A stretch of DNA of 56,046 nucleotides, from positions 1 through 56,046 of the forward strand of contig JACPHR010000007.1 of NCBI GenBank assembly GCA_016188455.1, written 5' to 3'. The position numbers and the translations under genes were made by a program. Below the pieces are notes generated by a model. The model ran no database searches. It was not told where the DNA came from and saw only the letters and a list, made by a program, of their open reading frames with translations. This DNA comes from Candidatus Tayloriibacteriota bacterium. GTDB lineage: Bacteria > Patescibacteriota > Minisyncoccia > Phycocordibacterales > SIBU01. Shown here in pieces: positions 32,271-40,948 of the stretch. Position 1 is the stretch's first letter; each line of letters begins with the position of its first letter.

Positions 32271-32343
32271 AGCCCACGGTCAGAATTGAACTGACAACCT
32301 ACGGTTTACGATACCGTTGCTCTACCAATTGAGCTACGTGGGC
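32271..32343 (-). tRNA. tRNA-Thr (CGU)
   Basis: Acceptor GCCCACG/CGTGGGC, anticodon stem ACGGT/ACCGT with loop ATCGTAA (anticodon CGT), T loop TTCAATT. No encoded CCA. It is preceded by a 23-nt tRNA 5'-half remnant. Confidence 0.85.
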
Positions 32344-32362
32344 TTGGGCGATGGCGGGCAGG

Positions 32363-32385
32363 TCTACCAACTGAGCTACTCCGGC
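32363..32385 (-). pseudogene. tRNA 5'-half remnant
   Basis: On the minus strand, GCCGGAGTAGCTCAGTTGG and TAGA form a typical acceptor strand and D arm, then the sequence breaks into a CCTGCCCGCC mini-repeat and continues as tRNA-Thr(CGU). No anticodon or 3' half follows, so it is a truncated tRNA. Confidence 0.6.
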
Positions 32386-32502
32386 TCTAACGGGACCAAC
32401 TACCTGCCCCGTTGGCAAACATTCTGATGTTTTGCTTCGGGGGAGCTAGGGTGGCGTTTTAACTTTACAAACTTTCAACTTTATAACTTGAAACTGTCTC
32501 GG

Positions 32503-32575
32503 AGCCGTTGTCCGGGATTGAACCGGAGACCTCCGTCTTACCAAGACGACGCTCTACCAACTGAGCTACAACGGC
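32503..32575 (-). tRNA. tRNA-Thr (GGU)
   Basis: Acceptor GCCGTTG/CAACGGC, anticodon loop TTGGTAA (anticodon GGT), T loop TTCAATC, no encoded CCA. Confidence 0.88.
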
Positions 32576-32665
32576 GTATAAATATAACAAATAACTAATA
32601 ACCGATAACTTATAACGGAAAGAGAGACAACAATATCCTATTTTATTTCCAGCCTTTTTGCAAAG

Positions 32666-33712
32666 CTAGGGATGAAAGAAGAATGCGGCGGCGATAATGA
32701 CGTAAGCAAACACCAGCTGAACCCCCTCGAGCCAGTTGCTCTCGCCGTCTTGTACTATTGTATTAACCACCAAAACCGACATGATAACGGCTACCAATTC
32801 CAAGGTATTGAACACCAGGCTCATCTGGTCCTTGAAAAACAAACTGGCTAGCACCAGAGCGGGGGCGACGAACATGGCAATTTGACTGGCCGAACCGATG
32901 GCAATCTGGAGCGCTAAGTCCATCCGGTTTTTAAGAGCGACAGTGATAGCTGACATGTGTTCGGCGATATTGCCGATAATGGCCACAAACACCACACCGA
33001 CGAAAAGCTCCGTCCAACCAAAACGCGCGACCACGGGCTCAATAGTAGACACTAGCACGTTGCTTGCCCACGAAACGGCCAAAGTTGCCGCCACTAAAAT
33101 GACGACGCTTCTTCTCATGCTCCAATAAGATTCGTAGGTGCCCACTTCCTCGGTATAGAGATGCTTGTGAGTGAATAGTGAAAACCATAAATTGGCAAAA
33201 TAAATGATAATCATGCACACGGCGACAAAGATACTGAGTTTTTCAACGGTTGCCGCGCCGGCTGTAGGAGCAGTTTGCAGAAAAATCGCCGGCATGACTA
33301 AGGCGGTTACCGCCAAGAGCAAGGTGGAAGCACTGGCCAAAGCCGCGGTTTTGTTGAATTGCTGCTTCTTCCGTTTTCGGCCGCCGAAAAACATGGCCAT
33401 GCCCAAAACCAAAAGCAAATTGCCGATGATAGAACCGGTGATGGAAGCCTTGACCACTTCAATCAGCCCGGCCTTGATGGCCAGGACGCCGATAATCAGT
33501 TCCGTGGCGTTACCGAAGGTGGCGTTGAGAAAGCCGCCCAAAGCCGGACCGGTACGGGTGGCGATTTCTTCAGTAGCCTCGCCAATGTACTTTGCCAAAG
33601 GAATAATGGCTAGAGCGGACAGGAAAAAAAGCCAGACCGGCGAAACACCAAGGAGAGTGGCCACAAAGGTAGCCGGGATAAACACGAGGAGCGCGAGAAA
33701 AAATCTATCCAT
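32666..33712 (-). CDS. Ca2+/H+ antiporter (CaxA family)
   Basis: 348 residues from ATG 33712 with about eleven transmembrane helices. The two inverted alpha-repeats carry the ion-binding motifs GGFLNATFGNATELI and AIIGNIAEHMSAITVA, characteristic of Ca2+:cation antiporters of the CaxA/CAX type. It exports calcium in exchange for protons at the cytoplasmic membrane. Monocistronic. Confidence 0.9.
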   Translation of the reverse strand: MDRFFLALLVFIPATFVATLLGVSPVWLFFLSALAIIPLAKYIGEATEEIATRTGPALGGFLNATFGNATELIIGVLAIKAGLIEVVKASITGSIIGNLLLVLGMAMFFGGRKRKKQQFNKTAALASASTLLLAVTALVMPAIFLQTAPTAGAATVEKLSIFVAVCMIIIYFANLWFSLFTHKHLYTEEVGTYESYWSMRRSVVILVAATLAVSWASNVLVSTIEPVVARFGWTELFVGVVFVAIIGNIAEHMSAITVALKNRMDLALQIAIGSASQIAMFVAPALVLASLFFKDQMSLVFNTLELVAVIMSVLVVNTIVQDGESNWLEGVQLVFAYVIIAAAFFFHP

Positions 33713-33789
33713 GGTAACCACAGAAGTATTGTAATATTTTTTAAAATTGAAGGCAAAGGGCAAGCCCGCTCCGATGGCCATCGGCTCGG

Positions 33790-34022
33790 AGGTTGCCAGA
33801 AATTCTCAACTTTCAAAACCTGTGGCGTATTTGCATTTTGTGTGCCTCCATTGTCCGTTGAAGAAGCGGCTGGCGCTTTTAATGAGTCGCTTGCCTGTTT
33901 GAAGGTCTCATTGGCGGCTTTGACCGCCGCATTGGTAAGCATGGCGCGCCGTCTGGGCCGCGGCTTTGTAGCCGTCTCTTGCCGCCTGAACCGCTTTTCT
34001 ATAGGTTTCTCGAGCTGTCTTT
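33790..34022 (-). pseudogene. Fragment of an Ala/Lys-rich coiled-coil gene
   Basis: Two frames joined by a shift encode AKTARETYRKAVQAARDGY and LTNAAVKAANETFKQASDSL, together resembling the helical repeats of secreted coiled-coil proteins. An in-frame TAG lies just upstream and there is no start. Likely the remains of a gene related in style to 18605-19486. The rest of the 33713-34213 interval shows no gene. Confidence 0.45.
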
Positions 34023-34213
34023 GCCTAGTCCGTTGAACTAACGGTTTTTGCCACTTCTGTTGACAAGTATCAATACCAATGCTAGGTTGAAAATGGAGGC
34101 GCCTCTAAAACTCAATGATTGGATGTCAAATCTGGCCGGTCTTGAAACCGGCATAGTGGGGACTTGAATCCCTTTTGTCATTGTGGAAAGTGGCCAAACA
34201 AAAAGACAGAAAA

Positions 34214-34768
34214 ATGAATAATAAACAAGTGTTGTTCCTGCTCAGGAACGGCCTGATCAACCCGCTCCTCGTTAAAAAGTGGGAAGAGAATAATAAACCA
34301 TGGAAAGCCGAAGAAAACGTCCGTGGGGGAATTGTTCTCAATTGGATAGCCTCGATTTTTTGCTGCTTCGTGGCCATAATGCTCGTACGATTAGCCCCAA
34401 TAATAGTAAGCGCAGAAATTGGGCCAATGTTAGGGTGGCGGTCTCTATGCCTTATGTCATCGGTTCTGCTCTGCTCAGTTATTGGTATTGGCTGGTTGCG
34501 CTTCTTTAGACAAAGCCCGTTTACCCAAGACCTAAGCGAACTTCATCACACCGCCCACCATGATATCTATTGCCTCAACAGAGAGGCAAACTGGCTACTG
34601 GAAGCGGCAGAAGCAGAACTCAAAAGCCAGCAGCTTACTCTGAAACATTTAGAGGACCTACATGGTATTGACAATCTACATACCAAAGCCATCCTTACAA
34701 AATTAAAGAGAACACATGCTACGCTGCTAAATTTTGGGCTCTGCGACGCCAATCAAAGGAGTCCTTAA
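34214..34768 (+). CDS. Unknown two-helix membrane protein
   Basis: 184 residues from ATG 34214; a TTG at 34175 could add 13 residues, and neither start has a ribosome site. Two transmembrane helices (IVLNWIASIFCCFVAIMLV and LCLMSSVLLCSVIGIGWL) are followed by a soluble helical C-terminus (EAAEAELKSQQLTLKHLEDL). No family was recognised. It ends at a strong terminator. Confidence 0.62.
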   Translation: MNNKQVLFLLRNGLINPLLVKKWEENNKPWKAEENVRGGIVLNWIASIFCCFVAIMLVRLAPIIVSAEIGPMLGWRSLCLMSSVLLCSVIGIGWLRFFRQSPFTQDLSELHHTAHHDIYCLNREANWLLEAAEAELKSQQLTLKHLEDLHGIDNLHTKAILTKLKRTHATLLNFGLCDANQRSP

Positions 34769-34788
34769 GTGCAATTTTTCTCTTTCCC

Positions 34789-34818
34789 TCCCGCGTGGCG
34801 CGCCACGCGGGATTTTTT
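34789..34818 (+). terminator. Strong rho-independent terminator
   Basis: A perfect 24-bp palindrome with arms TCCCGCGTGGCG/CGCCACGCGGGA and six Ts. Confidence 0.9.
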
Positions 34819-34870
34819 AATAATATATAAACACAGTCGCGGTTTACATATTATTTTCTAATATGTCGGC

Positions 34871-35587
34871 GTGAGGTATACTGTGCGCAATAAAATGTTT
34901 CGCGCCTTTCTTCAAAAATTGCCGAAAAATGTGGCCGGCGTTTATCTGAGACATAATTGGCTATGGCATCTGGTTGCCATAATACTCACCTATGTTCTGG
35001 TGATTAGCGGCTTTGATTGGTGGTATTTTGAATCCACCCGAGGCGGCCTGTGGCTATCGCTCACCTTGCCCGCGGCCATCATCGGATTTTTTGTGCCGAT
35101 TATCGTGCCGGTCAGTCTGTACCTCTGGGGCGAAGCGCGGAAAGATTCTAAAATCAGAAACGTCGCCGCGGCCGCGGCGCAGGCGGGCATCATCGCCCTG
35201 ATTATTTCTTCAGTCTATAAAGCTTTTACCGGCAGGATACAGCCGGAATTTTTCACCCACCTTTCTACTCTTGATATCAGCCGAGAGTTTCAGTTCGGCT
35301 TCCTGCGGCACGGCGTGTTTTGGGGTTGGCCGTCATCGCACGCGGCGGTGGCTTTCGCGGGGGCAGTAACGTTAGCGCTTCTATATCCGAAAAATAAAAT
35401 TCTGCGCGGCACGTCAATCCTTTACGCCTCATACATCGGCTTCGCCGTATCCATCAGCATCCATTGGTTCTCGGATTTTCTGGCGGGCGCCATCATAGGA
35501 ACGCTCATCGGTTTAGTGGTCGCCAAAAGTTTCCAATCCCAAAACAGGCCCCGCCCCGACGTACGTCGGGGCGGGGCTGGGGTTTAA
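34871..35587 (+). CDS. PAP2-family membrane phosphatase
   Basis: 238 residues from GTG 34871 (ATG 34895 possible). Six transmembrane helices carry the three PAP2 motifs: KAFTGRIQP, PSSHAAV and SISIHWFSDFLAG. Probably a lipid phosphatase such as an undecaprenyl-pyrophosphate or phosphatidate phosphatase. The last ~12 residues (NRPRPDVRRGGAG) come from a 28-bp palindrome (35549-35576) that also lies at the end of the convergent gene. Confidence 0.85.
   Translation: MRYTVRNKMFRAFLQKLPKNVAGVYLRHNWLWHLVAIILTYVLVISGFDWWYFESTRGGLWLSLTLPAAIIGFFVPIIVPVSLYLWGEARKDSKIRNVAAAAAQAGIIALIISSVYKAFTGRIQPEFFTHLSTLDISREFQFGFLRHGVFWGWPSSHAAVAFAGAVTLALLYPKNKILRGTSILYASYIGFAVSISIHWFSDFLAGAIIGTLIGLVVAKSFQSQNRPRPDVRRGGAGV
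35549..35576. repeat. Perfect 28-bp palindrome at a convergent gene junction
   Basis: CCCCGCCCCGACGTACGTCG plus GGGCGGGG is its own reverse complement. It forms the 3' coding end of the PAP2 gene and could act as a terminator core, but lacks T-runs. Confidence 0.75.
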
Positions 35588-35970
35588 TGTTTAATGGAAA
35601 ACTGGCGGCTATTTCTACTTCGGTAGAAATAATACAGCGCCAGCGGCGCCGCCCAGTTGGCGGAACGTTCAATAAAATCCAACCAGCCAACGCCAACCAA
35701 AGGCCTGACGAGCGCCGTCCAAAAACCCCAGAATCCCATCCACAACAATAACGGGCGAATCGGCCTGACAAGAATGACAAGAGCCATAATGACATCCGCC
35801 ACGCCTATGATAAGCAATAGGTTAGCGGCCATAGAGGCATCCGCGCCGGTCATTTGACTTATCCATTTTATCCAATCGGCCTTGCCTCCTACTGCCAGCA
35901 GTCCGTGGCCCGTAAATTCACCGGCCACCCCCACGCGCAAAAGCCATTCAATCTTTTTCTCGTTTGTCAC
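35584..35970 (-). CDS. DoxX-like membrane protein
   Basis: 128 residues from GTG 35970, which lies 1 bp after the stop of a 41-residue gene, indicating translational coupling. Four hydrophobic segments and a conserved-looking RVGVAGEFTGHG near the first helix suggest a DoxX-like family member. It is at the end of a run of copper-associated genes on the same strand. Function unknown; family call moderate. Confidence 0.58.
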   Translation of the reverse strand: MTNEKKIEWLLRVGVAGEFTGHGLLAVGGKADWIKWISQMTGADASMAANLLLIIGVADVIMALVILVRPIRPLLLWMGFWGFWTALVRPLVGVGWLDFIERSANWAAPLALYYFYRSRNSRQFSIKH

Positions 35971-35971
35971 G

Positions 35972-36097
35972 TTATTTTTTTGCAATCTGCTGCCAAAGCC
36001 AGACGCCGACAAGAATCAAATCAATAAAAATGACAAGCCAAGTGAGAAGGCCGAGCGTGCCGGCGCTTCCCATCATTTCTCCATAGCCATACATCAT
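35972..36097 (-). CDS. 41-residue membrane peptide
   Basis: MMYGYGEMMGSAGTLGLLTW is followed by one transmembrane helix and a QQIAKK end. The Met/Tyr/Gly-rich start resembles small Met-rich membrane peptides found near copper or cytochrome genes. It is shorter than usual ORF cut-offs, but its stop is 1 bp from the next start and the helix is convincing. Confidence 0.6.
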   Translation of the reverse strand: MMYGYGEMMGSAGTLGLLTWLVIFIDLILVGVWLWQQIAKK

Positions 36098-36203
36098 AGT
36101 AATTTTGTTAACTAATAATAAGTAATATTATATCACGAGTGCAATCAACATATCCGTCTAAATCTCGCCGGCGCAAAACCGCCCAAAGGGGTGTAAAAAG
36201 TTT

Positions 36204-36671
36204 TTATTCGTAACTCAGTTCTATCTTGTCCCCATCTCTCATGACATAGTTTTCGTACTCGGTATTTTCTTTGCCGTTCAGCGTCATGCGCATGTTCTGA
36301 CCGAAAGAGCGCATGTCTTCGCCCCAAATTTTGAAAAATTGTCCAAGAGTCAGGTCTTCTTTTCGCACGGGCCCGTTGGTGAACTCAAAGTGGATGACCC
36401 CAGTCGCGTCGTGCGTATGCACTGCCGCCATCCGCATCTGCGGGTCATAACCGCTAGTACCCGCGTGCTGAGAACCGATGCCGATGTTCGCCGGAATTTC
36501 TTGCTTTACGCCCTTCACGTAAATTGCGAGAGTCGGATGCCAGTGAATGCCGACTTGAGAAACAACATCAGGGTCGTTTGCTTGCAGATTCTGTGACCAC
36601 CAGAGACCGACGATGAAAGTTATTAGAGCGATTCCCCCAATAAGAATTATTTTCATGATTTTAGTTTTCAT
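36204..36671 (-). CDS. Membrane-anchored His-containing protein of the copper cluster
   Basis: 155 residues: an N-terminal membrane anchor (IILIGGIALITFIVGLWW), then an extracytoplasmic domain with HWHPTLAIYVKG and MAAVHTHDATGVIHFEF. The clustered histidines and neighbouring copper genes suggest metal binding; no enzyme family was recognised. It lies on the same strand as the ATPase and the Met-rich protein. Confidence 0.6.
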   Translation of the reverse strand: MKTKIMKIILIGGIALITFIVGLWWSQNLQANDPDVVSQVGIHWHPTLAIYVKGVKQEIPANIGIGSQHAGTSGYDPQMRMAAVHTHDATGVIHFEFTNGPVRKEDLTLGQFFKIWGEDMRSFGQNMRMTLNGKENTEYENYVMRDGDKIELSYE

Positions 36672-36772
36672 AGATTAATAAACTCCTGCTCGTCCTTATC
36701 CCCGCAGCAAGCTGCCGGGGAATTCTGCGGATAGATTAATGATTCAGCGGCGCTGAACCGAAGCTGCGAAAA

Positions 36773-37171
36773 CTAAAAAATTTTTGGATGCATTAATCCG
36801 CGAGCCATAAAGAGCCGTAAACTGTCATACATGACGATTGCCGGATCGTAAAAAATACGGACGGCCTGAGGGGGTGGGTAGAGAAACCGTAAGTATTGAT
36901 TGAAACGAAGGAAGAAAAACAGCGCCAGCAACAGCATGAATAACATCATCGCGTTCTGGGCGGGAACGGCAGCGAACAGGTTTTGCCACCCACTGAGGTG
37001 TTTCAGCGGATTCATGCCGCACACGGCCTCATTGTGTCCCATGAGAGCACAGCCAACCATATCACCCATATTGCCTTGACCCGCCATCATGCCGGCATGC
37101 GCCGCGCCCGCGGCGCCCGCAAGCAAGAGAACGATAATGAATAGGCCGGCGGATAATTTCGCGAAACGCAT
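36773..37171 (-). CDS. Met-rich small membrane protein
   Basis: 132 residues with a signal peptide (LFIIVLLLAGAAGAAHA), a Met/Cys/His-rich exposed segment (GMMAGQGNMGDMVGCALMGH, then VCGMN) typical of Cu(I)-binding sites, and a C-terminal transmembrane helix. It begins 9 bp after the copper ATPase stop, so it is co-transcribed. Likely a copper chaperone or sensor at the membrane; inferred from composition and context. Confidence 0.62.
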   Translation of the reverse strand: MRFAKLSAGLFIIVLLLAGAAGAAHAGMMAGQGNMGDMVGCALMGHNEAVCGMNPLKHLSGWQNLFAAVPAQNAMMLFMLLLALFFFLRFNQYLRFLYPPPQAVRIFYDPAIVMYDSLRLFMARGLMHPKIF

Positions 37172-37179
37172 GATAGTGA

Positions 37180-39258
37180 TTATAACATTTGGCGGCGGAG
37201 CAACAACGCGTTGATTGCCACAATGACTGTGCTCAGGGACATAAATACGGCCGCGAGCCAGGGTTGAAGGATGATGCCCTTCGGCGCCAAAACCCCGGCC
37301 GCCAGCGGAATGGCAACGACGTTATAACCGGTGGCCCAGAAAAGATTCTGCATCATCTTGTTGTAGGTAAGCCTGGAGAGATTAAAGATTTTCGGAATAT
37401 CCCTCGGGTCGTTTTTTACCAAGATAATGCCGGCGGATTCAATCGCCACATTGGTGCCGGCGCCGATGGCAATACCGAGGTCGGCTTGCGCCAGAGCGGG
37501 AGCGTCATTGACGCCATCGCCGACCATGGCCACTTTTTTGCCTTTGCCTTGGAGCAGTTTCACTTTATCCGCTTTCTCACTTGGCATGACTTTGGCGAAA
37601 TACTCGTCCAGGCCAAGCTCTTTTGAGACCCACGCGGCCACATCTTCGGAATCGCCCGTTATCATGGCGGTTTTCAAACCGGCCTGTTTCAAACTCCGCA
37701 CGGCCTCGCGCGATTCCTCGCGGATAATATCGGCCAGCGCAATACTGCCGAGAAGCTTGCCGTCAGCAATCGCGTGAATGACGGTTTTGCCTTGTTTTGA
37801 AAGAGCGTTTATTTTATTTTGGTGCTCATCTGAAAAAGAAATATGGTTTTCTTTAAGAATATTTTCGTTGCCGACAGACACTTCGCTATTCTCAATCCTG
37901 GCCTTCGCGCCTTTGCCGGGAAGACTCCTGAAATTTTTGATGACCGCCAGTTTGATCCGCCGGTTTTCAGCTTCCTTGACCATGGCCCGGGCAAGCGGGT
38001 GTTCGGAATGACTGTTAACCGAGGCGGCGGTTTTTAGCGCCTGGTTTTCAGTCACTCCGCTCGTTGCGACAATCGCGCTGACGCCGAATTCCCCTTTGGT
38101 GAGCGTGCCTGTTTTGTCGAAGAGCACCGTATCAACCTTACGGGCTCCTTCAAGCGCGACCCGTTGTCTGATTAAAAGACCGTGCCGAGCGGCCATGGTC
38201 GTGGAAATGGCGGCTACAAGCGGCACGGCCAGACCAAGAGCGTGGGGGCAGGTAATGACAAGCACGCTCACCAACCGCTCCGTGGCCACCGCGATGCCGG
38301 AGCGCGCCAAAAGCCAGACGATGAATGTCATACCGCCGGCGAAGATGGCGATGACGGTAAGATAAAAAGCCGCCCTGTCGGAAAGCACTTGAAGCCTGGA
38401 TTTAGAGGCTTGAGCGTCCGCCACCAAGCGCCTGACGCCTGAGAGAAATGTTTTTTCTCCGATGGAGTCAACCTCTACCTTGAGACTGCCTTCCCCGTTG
38501 ATTGAACCGGCAATGACGCCGTCCCCGGCCCGTTTCGCCGCAGGTTTAGACTCCCCGGTAAGAATTGACTCATTGACATCGGAGCGGCCCTCGGTGACTT
38601 TGCCGTCAGCCGGCACTTTTGAACCCGGCTTGACCAAAACAACGTCGCCGACTTTAAGGTCGGCAAGCGGCACAAGTTTTGTTTTATCGCCTCGTATGAT
38701 TTCGGCGGTATCCGGCAGCAATTTTGAAAGCTCCTTGAGAGCGCCTTGCGCGCCTTGAACTGACTTCATCTCGACCCAGTGACCGAGGAGCATGATGGTA
38801 ATAAGCGACGACAGCTCAAACAAAAGGTCGTGTTTTGCTCCAGACAGAATCGAAAACACGCTATAGAGATAGGCGGCGATGACGGCGATGGAAATAAGCG
38901 TCATCATTCCGGGGAGCCGGGCTTTGAGCTCACGATAGGCGCTGGTAAGGAAAATCAAGCCGCAGTAGAAAAAGACGATGCTTCCCAAGGCAAGCAGAAC
39001 ATATTCCGACCCGACAAACTTGGGAGCTTGAATTTTAAAAACCGTCATGGCTATTTCCGAATAGAAAAAGATCGGAATGGTCAACGCGAGGGCAATCCAA
39101 AACTTCATCAAAAATGAAGAAGTCTTGTGACCGACATGCTTGTCATGCTCTATGCGGTCAACTTTCTTTTTAGCAGTCGGCACCAGATTCATGCCGCACT
39201 CGGGACAGAGTCCCGGCTTCTCACTTTGGACTTCAGGGTGCATGGGGCAAGTGTACAC
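37180..39258 (-). CDS. Copper-type P1B ATPase (CopB-like)
   Basis: 692 residues. It opens with a heavy-metal-binding domain of the YTCPMHPEVQSEKPGLCPECGMNL type (core CPMHP...CPECGM). Next come TGESKPAAK (actuator domain), the membrane metal site CPH in VITCPHALGLAVP, the phosphorylation motif DKTGTLTKGEF and the hinge MVGDGVNDAPALAQAD. CPH rather than CPC places it in the CopB subgroup, associated with copper or silver export. First gene of a minus-strand cluster with the Met-rich and His-containing proteins. Confidence 0.9.
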   Translation of the reverse strand: MYTCPMHPEVQSEKPGLCPECGMNLVPTAKKKVDRIEHDKHVGHKTSSFLMKFWIALALTIPIFFYSEIAMTVFKIQAPKFVGSEYVLLALGSIVFFYCGLIFLTSAYRELKARLPGMMTLISIAVIAAYLYSVFSILSGAKHDLLFELSSLITIMLLGHWVEMKSVQGAQGALKELSKLLPDTAEIIRGDKTKLVPLADLKVGDVVLVKPGSKVPADGKVTEGRSDVNESILTGESKPAAKRAGDGVIAGSINGEGSLKVEVDSIGEKTFLSGVRRLVADAQASKSRLQVLSDRAAFYLTVIAIFAGGMTFIVWLLARSGIAVATERLVSVLVITCPHALGLAVPLVAAISTTMAARHGLLIRQRVALEGARKVDTVLFDKTGTLTKGEFGVSAIVATSGVTENQALKTAASVNSHSEHPLARAMVKEAENRRIKLAVIKNFRSLPGKGAKARIENSEVSVGNENILKENHISFSDEHQNKINALSKQGKTVIHAIADGKLLGSIALADIIREESREAVRSLKQAGLKTAMITGDSEDVAAWVSKELGLDEYFAKVMPSEKADKVKLLQGKGKKVAMVGDGVNDAPALAQADLGIAIGAGTNVAIESAGIILVKNDPRDIPKIFNLSRLTYNKMMQNLFWATGYNVVAIPLAAGVLAPKGIILQPWLAAVFMSLSTVIVAINALLLRRQML

Positions 39259-39389
39259 GCCTTACATGTTAGCACACCTTCTTCCCTATCACTATTTTGC
39301 GGTTCTGAAACGTCGCCGGCGGCGACTCAACACAAAATTTTCAAGAGTTTTTCCGCCGGGGCTTTAAGGGATTCCAGAGCGTATAAAAC

Positions 39390-39591
39390 TGCGCGGCTGA
39401 CCGGATTTGCCCGCGACTCAAAGCTCGCCGTCGCTCGCTTTGGTCTGGGCACCGGCTCGCTTGTTTTTTCTGCTGAAAAAACATAGTTCCGCCGTTCAAA
39501 TCCGGACGGAAGTGAAGCGGTTCACTTCCTCCAGCGGCGCAAAATGAAAACGCCCTCTCGGGCGGTCATTTTGCGCGGCTGACCGGATTTG
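39390..39591. repeat. 20-bp direct repeat of the tRNA-Asp 3' end with hairpin-rich spacer
   Basis: TGCGCGGCTGACCGGATTTG occurs at 39572-39591 (inside tRNA-Asp) and again at 39390-39409, about 180 bp downstream on the tRNA strand. The spacer holds hairpins AAGCTCGC/GCTCGCTT-like, TTTTTTC..GAAAAAA and GAAGTGAA/TTCACTTC, a terminator-like GCCC/GGGC stem, and an inverted TTCAAATCCGG fragment of the T arm. The 39259-39573 interval otherwise has no gene. Confidence 0.75.
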
Positions 39592-39648
39592 AACCGGCGA
39601 CCTCTCCCGTGACAGGGGAGCGCTCTAAACCAGCTGAGCTACAGCCGC
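39574..39648 (-). tRNA. tRNA-Asp (GUC)
   Basis: Acceptor GCGGCTG/CAGCCGC with discriminator G, anticodon loop CTGTCAC (anticodon GTC), T loop TTCAAAT. CCA not encoded. Confidence 0.9.
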
Positions 39649-39834
39649 ATTGCTATTAACACAAGTCAAATGTAACAGATTTTTCGGGGGTGGGCAATCT
39701 AACAAATTGACCCCAGCACCAGAGGGCAATCGGGCTCGCGCTTCGCGCGACAAGGGATGTGGCTATTCGACACGCTCCTCGCTCGTTGAAATAAAAAGCG
39801 GCCCAAGAGCATGGGGCCGCGACCGACACGAACA

Positions 39835-40302
39835 CTAAAATTTGCAAGAAAGGCCGACACCAGTTAAAACGCGTCCCCCTACGGCGCTGGGAGAATCCCA
39901 GACGAATACGGGAAACAACAACTCCACCCTCGGAGAAAGCCGCCACCGCCTGCCAAAAATATCAGTTTCCTCTTCCCTGCTGGTCAACCGTTCAAGGTGA
40001 ACATAGTAAAGGTTGGGCATCACTTCCTTTGCCGGCAAAATAAGAGGGGTCGGAATTTTTGCTTCAGGAACTTCCACCGGCTTTCGCAACTTGATGCGAA
40101 GAAACTTATTTGTACGAGTATCGGGAAGGCTTGCTCGAGGCCGCGGCGGCAAGGGCGCAAACGACCACTTTGGAATTGCTGCCACTTTTACTACATCGGG
40201 TGTCAGATTAGTCTGACTAGTTTGAAGAGTTTTGGCTCCTTGACACCGCGCTTCCTGCAGCAACAGGAAAACGCTGACCAGTGGGAATATAACACTTTTC
40301 AT
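39835..40302 (-). CDS. Unknown exported protein
   Basis: 155 residues from ATG 40302, with a signal peptide (VIFPLVSVFLLLQEARC, possible cut after Ala or lipobox-like ARCQ). The mature part is Pro/Arg-rich (FAPLPPRPRASLPDTRT) and ends GVGLSCKF. No family recognised. No operon partner. Confidence 0.55.
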   Translation of the reverse strand: MKSVIFPLVSVFLLLQEARCQGAKTLQTSQTNLTPDVVKVAAIPKWSFAPLPPRPRASLPDTRTNKFLRIKLRKPVEVPEAKIPTPLILPAKEVMPNLYYVHLERLTSREEETDIFGRRWRLSPRVELLFPVFVWDSPSAVGGRVLTGVGLSCKF

Positions 40303-40445
40303 AGGTGTCCGAATGGGTTGAAGTTCACTGTCAAAACTGAGCATGATTGTACCACAAAGAAAGAACCCGCTCCGTTTTTGAAACGGAACGGCAAGAAAGT
40401 CAATTTTGGTGCCGGTGAATGGAGTCGCACCATTTTTTAGGGTTT

Positions 40446-40483
40446 ACCCCCACACCAAACATTCGTTATGGTGTGGGGGTTTA
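40446..40483. terminator. Hairpin (12-bp perfect stem)
   Basis: ACCCCCACACCA (40446-40457) pairs with TGGTGTGGGGGT (40469-40480), followed by TTACT. It lies between the exported protein gene and tRNA-Met, and is probably the terminator of the tRNA transcript or a dispersed hairpin. Confidence 0.6.
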
Positions 40484-40507
40484 CTCGCCCGCCTAAATTT
40501 TGATTAG

Positions 40508-40580
40508 TGACGGAGGTGGGGATCGAACCCACGACCCCGGGCTTATGAGTCCCGTGCTCTACCGACTGAGCTACTCCGTC
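40508..40580 (-). tRNA. tRNA with CAU anticodon (elongator Met or Ile2)
   Basis: Acceptor GACGGAG/CTCCGTC, discriminator A, anticodon loop CTCATAA, T loop TTCGATC. The full 1-72 pairing excludes the initiator. Elongator Met and lysidine-modified Ile cannot be told apart safely by eye. CCA not encoded. Confidence 0.85.
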
Positions 40581-40830
40581 AAAATTTGGTCTGGTGAATC
40601 CCTCGTTCCCTGCCCTGTACCGAGCTTGGCTCTGGTACTGGGGTACTGTTGCCTGCCCGCCGTAGCTTTATGCGAAGGCGGGAACTACACCGGCAATGTT
40701 CACAAAATAACACAACTGTCGGCCTTATTCAATCATTTGTTAATATCTCTTAACGCTTCTCTCTATAATATGGCAGTGCAATTAATACTCTTGATTTGCG
40801 GATAAGAATATGCAATACTACTGGAGTTAT

Positions 40831-40901
40831 AGCGGGGTAGAGTAACAGTAATTCGCAAGGCTCATAACCTTGAGATCCCCGTGCAAATCGGGGCCCCGCA
40901 A
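40831..40901 (+). tRNA. Initiator tRNA-fMet (CAU)
   Basis: Acceptor GCGGGG/CCCCGC with unpaired A1 x A72, a hallmark of initiator tRNA. Anticodon stem CAAGG/CCTTG with loop CTCATAA, T stem CCCCG/CGGGG with an unusual TGCAAAT loop. It is 71 nt without CCA, with a short D loop. Only two of the usual three G-C pairs border the anticodon loop. Confidence 0.82.
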
Positions 40902-40948
40902 CAAGCAAAGGAAAAATGCCCTGCCCAGGGCATTTTTCCTTTGCTTGT
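40901..40948 (+). terminator. Very long perfect hairpin after tRNA-fMet
   Basis: Arms of 23 bp (ACAAGCAAAGGAAAAATGCC and onward) pair perfectly with the following strand across a 2-nt loop. It starts at the last base of the tRNA and probably ends its transcript. Confidence 0.8.
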
